A stretch of DNA of 5,144 nucleotides from Bacteroidetes bacterium HGW-Bacteroidetes-12 (GTDB lineage: Bacteria > Bacteroidota > Bacteroidia > Flavobacteriales_E > Vicingaceae): NCBI GenBank assembly GCA_002841035.1, contig PHDR01000226.1:1-5144 (forward strand). Reading direction: 5' to 3'. Every line of letters begins with the position of its first letter. Positions within the stretch are counted from its first letter, which is position 1. The notes beneath the pieces are model-generated. The model had not been told where the DNA came from and made no database searches. It worked only from the letters and a program-made list of their open reading frames with translations. Both the position numbers and the translations under genes were made by a program. Shown one piece after another: positions 1 to 5,144 of this stretch.

Positions 1-90
1 ATAAGTTTTGCTTTTTGTTTGCCCAATTACAGATGAAGTAATAAAAGCAAAAAAAGCACTTAATAGTAACAAATTCTTAAACTGAACCAT
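1..90 (-). CDS. 5' end of an exported protein (signal peptide only)
   Basis: Partial gene read leftward that runs off the window start; exactly 30 codons are visible. The peptide begins MVQFKNLLLLSAFFAFITSS and continues VIGQTKSKTY. It has a short positive start (Lys5), a hydrophobic core of about 16 residues, and a probable signal peptidase I site near Ile-Gly before Gln24, a common Bacteroidota pattern. There is no lipobox Cys, so the product is probably a periplasmic or outer-membrane protein and not a lipoprotein. The ATG at 90-88 is chosen because the signal peptide starts there and a TAATTTTG promoter box lies just upstream. The function cannot be told from this fragment. It is divergent from the metallophosphoesterase gene, with 139 bp between the two start codons. 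Confidence 0.7.
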   Translation of the reverse strand, partial: MVQFKNLLLLSAFFAFITSSVIGQTKSKTY

Positions 91-95
91 TTTGC

Positions 96-103
96 CAAAA
101 TTA
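96..103 (-). promoter_or_regulatory. Bacteroidota -7 promoter box for the leftward gene
   Basis: On the minus strand this reads TAATTTTG, a perfect match to the TAnnTTTG box used by the Bacteroidota primary sigma factor. Only 5 nt separate it from the ATG at 90, so the expected transcription start falls on or beside the start codon. A possible -33 element (TTTG on the minus strand, plus positions 120-123) is 16 nt upstream, shorter than the usual 19-21 nt, so that half is weak. Confidence 0.5.
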
Positions 104-217
104 AAGATAGTTATACCATCAAAAGAAACTTTAGAGTATTTTAACAAATTAATAAATCTACTATTCTTTGTTTGCTATAATTTGAGAGGGCTATCAAAAA
201 TAGTGTCTTATAAATCG

Positions 218-225
218 TAATTTTG
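218..225 (+). promoter_or_regulatory. Bacteroidota -7 promoter box for the metallophosphoesterase gene
   Basis: TAATTTTG matches TAnnTTTG exactly and is the same 8-mer as the box of the divergent leftward gene. It ends only 4 nt before the ATG at 230. No TTTG or TTG lies at the usual -33 spacing (about 195-199 reads as an A-run). The call therefore rests on the -7 box and its placement. If used, the mRNA would be leaderless or nearly so. Confidence 0.45.
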
Positions 226-229
226 CACC

Positions 230-1480
230 ATGTATCTTCAGTTTATCATCTTTGCTTCCCTATTTATTTTAGTACTCGATTGGTATTATTACCGTTCTGT
301 AAAAAATTTTACAAAAAATTTTACTCCAAAAATAAAAGCAACCTTTCGTTTTTCCTATTGGGCATTCACTTTTTTGGTTATTACATTTTTAATTTTCATG
401 ACAACCTATTTCATAAATAAAACCGCCATGCCAAAATTTGCCCGAACATATATGATGGGGTTTATTTTTATGGTGGTTGTTTCAAAAATTATTGGCATTG
501 TGTTTCTTATGCTTTATGATGTTCAATCACTAACCTTATTCATAAAAAAAAATATAATCAAAAAATTTTATCCTAAAAAAATAGAAAAATCAATTGGTCG
601 AAGGAGTTTTTTAAAGAAATCGGTTATCATTGCATCAGCCATCCCATTTGGAACACTATTATTTGGCATAGTTAATTCAGCTTTTGATTTTACAATTAGA
701 AGGCAAAAATTAAAACTAAAGAACCTGCCAAGTGCTTTTAAAGGATTAAAAATTATACAAATTTCCGATATTCACACAGGCAGTTTTATAACAACTACTC
801 CGTTGGAAGATGCTGTTCAATTAATAAACAAGGAACAACCCGATATTGTTTTCTTTACGGGCGATTTAGTGAATGATATCAGTGAGGAAGCATTGCCTTT
901 TATTGACACCCTCAAAAAAATAAATGCTCCTTTGGGTGTTTATTCCGTATTAGGAAATCATGATTATGGGGATTATTTCTACCAACCAGATGATGCTGAA
1001 GGGAAACAACACAACCTCAAATTGATGAAAGAAATTCATGAAAAATTAGGTTGGAAATTACTCAACAACGAACATCATATTCTTGAAATAGACAATCAAC
1101 GCTTAGCAATTATTGGTGTTGAAAATTGGGGGCATGGGCACAGATTTCCAAAATATGGCAATCTAGAAAAAGCAAAACAAGGTTGTTTACAAGAAGATAT
1201 AAAATTACTACTTAGTCATGACCCTTCGCACTGGGATGCTCAAATATTAAAAGAACATAAAGATATAGCCGTTACCTTTTCGGGACATACCCACGGAATG
1301 CAATTTGGAATTGAAATACCAGGATTCAAATGGAGTCCTTCCGAATATCTTTATCCGCAGTGGGCTGGTTTATACAAAAAAAATGAGCAACAAATTTATG
1401 TCAACAGAGGTTTAGGCTTTTTAGGTTATCCAGGAAGAGTGGGAATATTGCCCGAAATTACTGTTTTTGAATTGGGATAA
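230..1480 (+). CDS. Membrane-anchored calcineurin-like metallophosphoesterase (YkuE/YaeI type)
   Basis: 416-residue protein. The C-terminal half (about 170-416) is a calcineurin-like phosphoesterase domain with the expected metal-site motifs in order: SDIH (Asp180, His182), GD (Asp212), GNHD (Asn243, His244), SHDP (His330) and GHTH (His353, His355). All metal ligands are present, so it should be an active di-metal phosphohydrolase. The N-terminal half has three hydrophobic segments (about 3-21, 42-62, 75-96), a strongly basic loop (106-130), and a fourth segment (131-150) directly after GRRSFLKK (123-130), which resembles a twin-arginine signal. Positive charges lie in loops 22-41 and 106-130, so by the positive-inside rule the catalytic domain would be periplasmic. 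Bacillus subtilis YkuE, from the same broad family, is a known Tat substrate. Relatives include LpxH-like lipid-A-precursor hydrolases, but the substrate here is unknown. The ATG at 230 is chosen because the first membrane segment starts at once and a -7 box lies just upstream. Confidence 0.9.
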   Translation: MYLQFIIFASLFILVLDWYYYRSVKNFTKNFTPKIKATFRFSYWAFTFLVITFLIFMTTYFINKTAMPKFARTYMMGFIFMVVVSKIIGIVFLMLYDVQSLTLFIKKNIIKKFYPKKIEKSIGRRSFLKKSVIIASAIPFGTLLFGIVNSAFDFTIRRQKLKLKNLPSAFKGLKIIQISDIHTGSFITTTPLEDAVQLINKEQPDIVFFTGDLVNDISEEALPFIDTLKKINAPLGVYSVLGNHDYGDYFYQPDDAEGKQHNLKLMKEIHEKLGWKLLNNEHHILEIDNQRLAIIGVENWGHGHRFPKYGNLEKAKQGCLQEDIKLLLSHDPSHWDAQILKEHKDIAVTFSGHTHGMQFGIEIPGFKWSPSEYLYPQWAGLYKKNEQQIYVNRGLGFLGYPGRVGILPEITVFELG

Positions 1481-1557
1481 ATTTACCGTACTCATCTTTA
1501 TAAATTTCTGAAATAAACTATCAACATACAATTCTATTTTTCAAACACTTGTTTGTT

Positions 1558-1600
1558 AATTAAAAAAATTAGTTTACTAGTAAATAACCATTTTTTAATT
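1558..1600. repeat. AT-rich imperfect inverted repeat; candidate terminator or operator
   Basis: The outer arms AATTAAAAAA (1558-1567) and TTTTTTAATT (1591-1600) are perfect 10-bp complements. Inside, TTA (1569-1571) pairs with TAA (1585-1587), and the centre is a perfect 12-bp palindrome, TTTACTAGTAAA (1573-1584). A folded transcript would pair about 17 bases per arm, with a small internal loop at 1568/1588-1590 and G1572 bulged. The T-run in the 3' arm fits a bidirectional intrinsic terminator for the metallophosphoesterase gene, which stops 77 bp upstream. The central palindrome also lies across the -33 region of the next promoter, so an operator is equally possible. The lack of G-C pairs makes it a weak hairpin. 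Confidence 0.4.
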
Positions 1601-1601
1601 G

Positions 1602-1609
1602 TATTCTTG
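1602..1609 (+). promoter_or_regulatory. Probable -7 promoter box of the 186-residue barrel gene
   Basis: TATTCTTG differs from TAnnTTTG at one position. It lies 25 nt upstream of the ATG at 1635, a normal leader length for Bacteroidota. No good TTTG is at -33 spacing; the nearest is TTTA at 1573-1576, 25 nt upstream and inside the palindrome. The leader is AT-rich with no Shine-Dalgarno, as is usual in the phylum. The box overlaps the alternative TTG start at 1599, which argues against that start. Confidence 0.45.
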
Positions 1610-1634
1610 CACAATTAATATTAATTTTTTTATC

Positions 1635-2195
1635 ATGAAAAAGACATTCTTATCTATTTTATCACTTTTATTAATTTTTACTTATACAAACGCACAGTCT
1701 GTTATTGAAAAAGGCGACATTGGGCTAAATGTTGGTATTGGAGTTGGAGGTACTGGTGGATTATTTCCATCTTTAGAAGCTGCCGTTGAATATGCTGCTA
1801 TTCCAACAGGGTCTATTGGAATTGTTTCTTTTGGAGGAAAAGCGGCTTATAAATATTCAAGATACAATTACTCCAATTTTTTCAATAATAATTTGAATGA
1901 AGATTTTCATTACAATCAATTTGAATTTGGAGTAAGAGCAGCTTGGCATTTACTTTATTTTAACAATAGCAAATGGGACGCTTATGCTGGTTTTGGTTCT
2001 GGTCTTCATTTATATAGTGATTATAGACGATTCGACTCCTCGAACAACAGACCATTAAGAAACGGAAGGTCTGGAATTTATGTAGAAGGTTTTGTTGGTG
2101 GGAGAATGATGATGAGTGAAAGCTTTGGTTTTTATGCTGAAGCGGGTTATAGCCATACTTCTGCTGCGAGAATAGGCTTAACTTTTCTTTTTTAA
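1635..2195 (+). CDS. Small outer-membrane beta-barrel-like protein
   Basis: 186 residues. A clear signal peptide (MKKTFLSILSLLLIFTYTNA) precedes cleavage at Ala20-Gln21. The mature chain is rich in Gly and aromatic residues and shows alternating beta-strand patterns: about 27-37, 62-75, 92-108, 114-127, 146-160 and 163-173. It ends in LTFLF with a C-terminal Phe, as expected for insertion by the BAM complex. There are no cysteines and no OmpA-like peptidoglycan-binding domain. The size and composition match the broad porin-family or OmpW/OmpX-like small barrels of Bacteroidota, so an eight-stranded barrel is likely. Ligand or transport role cannot be assigned. The start at ATG 1635 is preferred over TTG 1599 because the signal peptide begins there and the -7 box overlaps the upstream start. 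It appears to be a single-gene transcription unit followed by the structured repeat. Confidence 0.8.
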   Translation: MKKTFLSILSLLLIFTYTNAQSVIEKGDIGLNVGIGVGGTGGLFPSLEAAVEYAAIPTGSIGIVSFGGKAAYKYSRYNYSNFFNNNLNEDFHYNQFEFGVRAAWHLLYFNNSKWDAYAGFGSGLHLYSDYRRFDSSNNRPLRNGRSGIYVEGFVGGRMMMSESFGFYAEAGYSHTSAARIGLTFLF

Positions 2196-2215
2196 AATAG
2201 AGTCCATCTATAATG

Positions 2216-2227
2216 TCGGAAGTCCGA
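2216..2227. repeat. Short palindrome TCGGA-AG-TCCGA beside the folded element
   Basis: A 5-bp perfect inverted repeat with a 2-nt centre, starting 20 bp after the stop of the barrel gene. Motifs built from GTCGGAAGTCCGA are, from general recollection, frequent in Bacteroidota intergenic repeats, so it may be part of the same composite repeat as 2235-2326. It is too short to call more than that. Confidence 0.35.
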
Positions 2228-2234
2228 TGAAGAA

Positions 2235-2326
2235 CTTCATTGCGAATCCAAAGTGTTGGATTGTGACGGGGAGTTGAAGCAATCTGTCCTTCGATTAGAC
2301 AGATTGCTTCGTGCCTCGCAATGAAG
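2235..2326. repeat. Folded palindromic intergenic element (three-way-junction geometry), probable dispersed repeat
   Basis: The outer arms CTTCATTGCGA (2235-2245) and TCGCAATGAAG (2316-2326) are perfect 11-bp complements. They enclose two further perfect hairpins. The first has AATCCAA (2245-2251) pairing with TTGGATT (2256-2262) around AGTG. The second is a 13-bp stem with arms 2276-2288 and 2298-2310 (GAAGCAATCTGTC and its complement) around a 9-nt loop. Base A2245 can serve only one of the two stems that claim it. The stretch is visibly richer in G+C than the genes around it and has no usable reading frame. Read on the minus strand it contains CATTGCGAGGCACGAAGC, which resembles a repeat I recall as widespread in intergenic DNA of Bacteroidota and other bacteria. 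That supports a REP- or MITE-like dispersed repeat; a structured RNA is the alternative. No T-run follows the 13-bp stem, so it is not a standard terminator. Confidence 0.65.
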
Positions 2327-2412
2327 GTAGCGAAGGGGCTTGAATGTATCTTTAGTCGTCAGTTAGCAAAATCTGCAAAGTGTCGTTTATTTTAACTTCC
2401 CAACTTTTTTTC

Positions 2413-2420
2413 TATTTTTG
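2413..2420 (+). promoter_or_regulatory. -7 promoter box of the second barrel gene
   Basis: TATTTTTG matches TAnnTTTG exactly and lies 16 nt before the ATG at 2437. The surrounding T-run (2405-2419) lowers its information value, and only TTTA (2386-2389, 23 nt upstream) stands near -33. It helps decide the start, because the upstream GTG at 2380 would place the promoter inside the coding region. Confidence 0.45.
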
Positions 2421-2436
2421 GACTCAAATCATCCAG

Positions 2437-3324
2437 ATGAAACAATTTTTAATTTTATTCTTTGCCCTCTTTAACTGTGCTATCTCCTTTTCGCAAGAAT
2501 ACATTGATTTACTCAAATTTCACTACGCTGCTACTCCAAAAAATAATTTTGTTGACACTAACGATAAAGCACCATTATCAGAAGTAGGTATAGACCTCAC
2601 ACTCCCTCTTAAAATTAATAACTCATTGACTATTATTACAGGTTTGTTTTGGGAAAACATCAACACACAACTGGCTCCTGAAACTGAAGAAATTTCAATA
2701 TCAACACTTAACATCAGAATAGGCATCAACAAAAAACATAGTGAAAAATGGTCGGGTACTTATTTACTTTTGCCTAAAATCAGCTCCGACCTTAAAGACA
2801 TAGACAAAAATCATTTTCAACTTGGTTTTTTAGGTTTACTTAAACGTACACATTCAGCAACTAAAAATTACAGTGTTGGTTTGTATTATAACCAAGAGTT
2901 GTTTGGTCCTTTTTTCGTCCCCTTATTAGGTTTATACCGAAAAACAGAAAAGTGGGAATTCAACATCACCTTACCCATTTGGGCAGATATTAATTATAGT
3001 ATTAGCAATAGAATTAGTGCTGGAGCAACTTTTAGTGCTTTTGTAAGAAGTTATTATTTAGGAAATTATGATAATTATGTAGTAAAGAAAAACAATGAAC
3101 TTTTTGGCTATTTACAATACAAACTAAACAGAAGTATTTTGTTTCAAGCAAAAATAGGTTATTCTATTGGTAGAAGTTTTAGGGCTTTTCCAAAAAACGA
3201 AAAAATAGACCTTGGAATATCCGCCTTCCGATTTGGAGATAACAGAAAAAAACTCAATTCTGATTTTGAAGATGGTCTAGTATTTAACTTTCGAATGATT
3301 TATCGATTTGATTTAAGTAATTAA
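2437..3324 (+). CDS. Exported beta-barrel-like protein of unknown function
   Basis: 295 residues from the ATG at 2437. The signal peptide MKQFLILFFALFNCAISFSQ is probably cut at or beside Gln20, before EYIDLL. Cys14 has Phe-Asn before it and not a lipobox, so it is unlikely to be a lipoprotein. The mature chain has many amphipathic beta strands separated by charged turns, with strand-like stretches rich in Tyr, Phe, Leu and Gly throughout. Near the C-terminus is GLVFNFRMIYRFDLSN. This suggests an outer-membrane barrel, perhaps of 10-14 strands. Size and style recall a Bacteroidota-specific outer-membrane family of unknown function (DUF6268-like), but I cannot confirm membership by eye. The GTG at 2380 is rejected because it would add 19 residues before a complete signal peptide. 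The last codons overlap the -33 element of the coaD promoter. A structured repeat separates it from the smaller barrel gene upstream, so co-transcription with that gene is not assumed. Confidence 0.75.
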   Translation: MKQFLILFFALFNCAISFSQEYIDLLKFHYAATPKNNFVDTNDKAPLSEVGIDLTLPLKINNSLTIITGLFWENINTQLAPETEEISISTLNIRIGINKKHSEKWSGTYLLLPKISSDLKDIDKNHFQLGFLGLLKRTHSATKNYSVGLYYNQELFGPFFVPLLGLYRKTEKWEFNITLPIWADINYSISNRISAGATFSAFVRSYYLGNYDNYVVKKNNELFGYLQYKLNRSILFQAKIGYSIGRSFRAFPKNEKIDLGISAFRFGDNRKKLNSDFEDGLVFNFRMIYRFDLSN

Positions 3325-3338
3325 ATAGACTAAATTTG
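3307..3338 (+). promoter_or_regulatory. Complete Bacteroidota promoter for coaD
   Basis: TTTG at 3307-3310, then exactly 20 nt, then TAAATTTG at 3331-3338, which fits the Bacteroidota -33/-7 consensus (TTTG, 19-21 nt, TAnnTTTG). This is the only promoter in the window with both halves at standard spacing. The -33 element lies inside the last codons of the upstream barrel gene, and the -7 box ends 20 nt before the coaD ATG. It should drive both coaD and the overlapping TlpA-like gene. Confidence 0.7.
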
Positions 3339-3358
3339 CAACTAAATTCTTCAATAAA

Positions 3359-3829
3359 ATGAATATCGCACTTTTCCCTGGTTCGTTCGATCCTATCACC
3401 ATTGGACACGAAAATATAATTCGAAGAGCATTGCCGCTTTTTGACAAACTCGTTGTTGCTGTTGGAAGCAATACCAATAAAAAACACTTGTTTCCCCTCG
3501 AACAACGCACCAATTGGATAAAAAAAGTGTTTGAAGATGACCCAAAAATAGAAGTGGTTTCGTATGATGGACTAACCGTTGATTTTTGCAAAAAAATCAA
3601 CGCAACTTTTATTGTTAGAGGGCTTCGAAATAGCTCTGACTACAACTATGAGAGCACCATTGCACAAATGAATCACCAACTTGATAATTCCATTGAAACA
3701 TTATTTTTGCAAACAACCCCTCACCTCTCTGCAATAAACTCAACAATTGTGCGTGATATTATCATCCACAAAGGTGATGCAAGTAAATTTATACCAACAG
3801 CTATTAAACAAGGTTTTATTAAAAAATAA
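3359..3829 (+). CDS. coaD: Phosphopantetheine adenylyltransferase
   Basis: 156-residue cytosolic enzyme of coenzyme A synthesis. It joins ATP and 4'-phosphopantetheine to give dephospho-CoA and diphosphate, the penultimate step. Length is normal for the family. The nucleotidyltransferase signature is intact: FPGSFDP (6-12) followed by TIGH (14-17), with catalytic His17. The family's other conserved elements are present: the KK pair (41-42) before LFPLEQR, RGLR (87-90), DYNYE (94-98), INSTIVRD (126-133, standing for the usual ISSTxVR ATP-binding loop) and HKGD (137-140). There is no signal peptide. The ATG at 3359 gives the conserved start MNIALFPGSFDP and lies 20 nt after a good -7 box. The stop codon shares its last A with the ATG of the next gene. 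I see no sign of damage, and the gene is expected to be essential. Confidence 0.97.
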   Translation: MNIALFPGSFDPITIGHENIIRRALPLFDKLVVAVGSNTNKKHLFPLEQRTNWIKKVFEDDPKIEVVSYDGLTVDFCKKINATFIVRGLRNSSDYNYESTIAQMNHQLDNSIETLFLQTTPHLSAINSTIVRDIIIHKGDASKFIPTAIKQGFIKK

Positions 3830-5144
3830 TGGTAAAAAAAACTATTCTACTTTATTTTTTTTGCATCGTTTCTCTTCTAACATATGCTGGAAATTCTGTG
3901 ATAAAAGGAAACGCAAAAAAATTTTCAGGAAACGAACTGACTGTCTATCAATTTAAGGATTACCTCACTGAAATTAAAGAAAAAATTGGTTTCACAAAAA
4001 TAAATTCAGATGGTTCGTTCAGCTTTGAGTTTGAAACTGACAAAATCGAAAAAATTGAACTTACCATTGAAGATAAATCTACATGGTTTTTTATTGAACC
4101 AGGTGGAGTTTACAATCTCATTCTTGAGTATGATGAAGAACTAAATAAATCGAGAATTTACGACAGAATTCTTTCATTACGTTTTAGTTTTCCTGCACCA
4201 ACAGAACTCAATCAATTGATTGCAAAATTTAATAGAAAATACGATGAATTCATTAGTAAAAATGAAGCTATTTTTCTGAAAAGAGACGGATCAGTTGCTC
4301 CTTTAATTAGTGAATTTGAGAAAAAAACTATCAATGAATTCAAGACCTATAAAAATGATTTTGTTTCAGAATATATTACTTACACCATTGCATCAACATT
4401 CAATTCCATAGATATTTCATACACCAAACGAGATTCTGTTACGTTTGACAAAGCAAGCATCTATTTAAAATATTTGCACAACAAACCAGTCAAATACAAC
4501 AATCCCGAATACATTAACTTTTACAAAAAAATTTTTAAAAGCGAATTAAAAAATTTAACCTTAAAAATTTCTGGAATGGACATTACCAAAGCCATTAATG
4601 AGCAAAACAGTGTTGAAGCATTATCGAAAGCATTGAGTAAATATCCTTTTTTAGAAAATGAAGAATTTAAAAGCCTTTTCATGATTAATGGATTACGAGA
4701 AATATATAACGATAAGTATTTCACTCAAAAGAATATCATTTCTATATTGGAAAACATCAAAACGAACTCTATTTATCCAGAACAACAAAAAATTGCAGCT
4801 AATGTAATTGAAAAACTTACCATCAAAAAACTAGCAAAAGGTAGTAAAGCTCCTGATTTTGAACTACTAACAAACACTAACAAAAAGATTTCTTTAGCTG
4901 ATTTCTCTGGTAAATATGTATATATCAATTTTTGGGCTACTTGGAGTATTCCTAGCCAAAAAGAAATGAAAATTATGGAAGTTTTGCACAAAAAATACAA
5001 TTCAAAAATTGAGTTTGTGAGCATTTGTACGGATAATGATAAAAGCAAAATGATTACATTCTTAAAAGAAAATCCTACAATGAACTGGACGTTTTTGCAT
5101 ATCGGAGAAAGTCGTGTTTTATTGCAAGAATATGAAGTAAGAAC
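3829..5144 (+). CDS. Secreted TlpA-like thioredoxin-fold protein lacking both active-site cysteines (3' end missing)
   Basis: Open from the ATG at 3829 to the window end: 438 full codons plus AC, which makes residue 439 Thr whatever follows. The signal peptide MVKKTILLYFFCIVSLLTYA is probably cut before Gly21. Residues about 22-105 look like the N-terminal beta-sandwich of Bacteroidota TlpA-type proteins (DUF4369-like), including FFIEPGG. A long helical, Lys/Glu-rich middle spans about 120-330. A redoxin/TlpA domain starts at KGSKAPDFEL (337-346) and has the usual FWATW strand end (368-372). The family motif W-C-x-x-C is here W-S-I-P-S, with serines at 373 (AGT) and 376 (AGC), so a dithiol redox role is not expected. 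The domain probably needs a few dozen more residues, including the cis-Pro loop, beyond the window. The start overlaps the coaD stop by one base (TAATG), implying translational coupling. A periplasmic or surface binding or scaffold role is inference. Confidence 0.85.
   Translation, partial: MVKKTILLYFFCIVSLLTYAGNSVIKGNAKKFSGNELTVYQFKDYLTEIKEKIGFTKINSDGSFSFEFETDKIEKIELTIEDKSTWFFIEPGGVYNLILEYDEELNKSRIYDRILSLRFSFPAPTELNQLIAKFNRKYDEFISKNEAIFLKRDGSVAPLISEFEKKTINEFKTYKNDFVSEYITYTIASTFNSIDISYTKRDSVTFDKASIYLKYLHNKPVKYNNPEYINFYKKIFKSELKNLTLKISGMDITKAINEQNSVEALSKALSKYPFLENEEFKSLFMINGLREIYNDKYFTQKNIISILENIKTNSIYPEQQKIAANVIEKLTIKKLAKGSKAPDFELLTNTNKKISLADFSGKYVYINFWATWSIPSQKEMKIMEVLHKKYNSKIEFVSICTDNDKSKMITFLKENPTMNWTFLHIGESRVLLQEYEVR

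Noticed and set aside
223..420. Open frame in another register at the start of the metallophosphoesterase gene
   Set aside because: It overlaps the first codons of the real gene and copies its hydrophobic bias; its start lies inside the -7 box.
1542..1555. CAAAC-ACTT-GTTTG hairpin after the metallophosphoesterase gene
   Set aside because: Only 5 bp, with no T-run after it; in AT-rich DNA this is expected by chance.
1599..1634. Upstream TTG start that would lengthen the small barrel protein by 12 residues
   Set aside because: It would put polar residues and a Cys before a complete signal peptide and overlap the -7 box; ATG at 1635 explains everything.
2276..2310. The 13-bp stem as an intrinsic terminator of the small barrel gene
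   Set aside because: No T-run follows (GTGCCTCGC comes next), and the stem is part of a larger palindromic element.
2380..2436. Upstream GTG start that would add 19 residues to the second barrel protein
   Set aside because: A complete signal peptide begins at ATG 2437, and the promoter-like TATTTTTG lies inside the proposed extension.
2476..2478. Cys14 of the second barrel protein as a lipoprotein attachment site
   Set aside because: The preceding residues are Leu-Phe-Asn, which do not form a lipobox, and a normal cleavage site follows near Gln20.
3284..3600. Minus-strand open frames across coaD
   Set aside because: They are antisense to a highly conserved gene, have no promoter box or family resemblance, and are chance frames.
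4521..5048. Minus-strand open frames within the TlpA-like gene
   Set aside because: They are antisense shadows of a continuous plus-strand frame that has a signal peptide and domain motifs.
1..5144. Insertion sequences, CRISPR arrays, tRNA or rRNA genes, and phage or defence modules
   Set aside because: No transposase or integrase motifs, regularly spaced repeats or recognisable RNA genes were seen; all genes look like ordinary chromosomal envelope or metabolic genes.

Overview
The window looks like chromosomal DNA from a member of the Bacteroidota (Flavobacteriia-like). It is AT-rich, roughly one third G+C by eye. Genes lack Shine-Dalgarno sequences and are instead preceded by TAnnTTTG-type -7 promoter boxes. 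Several proteins carry Bacteroidota-style signal peptides ending just before a Gln, and the envelope proteins are typical of that phylum. I cannot name a genus.

Layout: (1) Bases 1-90 are the 5' end of a leftward gene for an exported protein, of which only the signal peptide is visible. (2) Divergent from it, at 230-1480, is a membrane-anchored calcineurin-like metallophosphoesterase with an internal twin-arginine motif. (3) The gap 1481-1634 holds a long AT-rich inverted repeat directly against the promoter of the next gene. (4) 1635-2195 encodes a 186-residue outer-membrane beta-barrel-like protein. (5) The gap 2196-2436 is richer in G+C and holds a strongly folded palindromic element with three-way-junction geometry, probably a dispersed repeat. 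(6) 2437-3324 encodes a second, larger exported beta-barrel-like protein of unknown function. (7) 3359-3829 is coaD, phosphopantetheine adenylyltransferase of coenzyme A synthesis. (8) 3829 to the window end is a secreted TlpA-like thioredoxin-fold protein whose start overlaps the coaD stop codon by one base. Both of its expected catalytic cysteines are serine.

Four or five of the six genes act in the cell envelope; coaD is the cytosolic housekeeping gene among them. The genes do not form an obvious single pathway. The only clear operon is coaD plus the TlpA-like gene; the others appear to have their own promoters. I see no convincing new multi-gene system. The points most worth attention are the Ser-x-x-Ser thioredoxin-like protein, the folded intergenic element at 2235-2326, the inverted repeat at 1558-1600, the Tat-like metallophosphoesterase, and the possible leaderless starts of the divergent pair.
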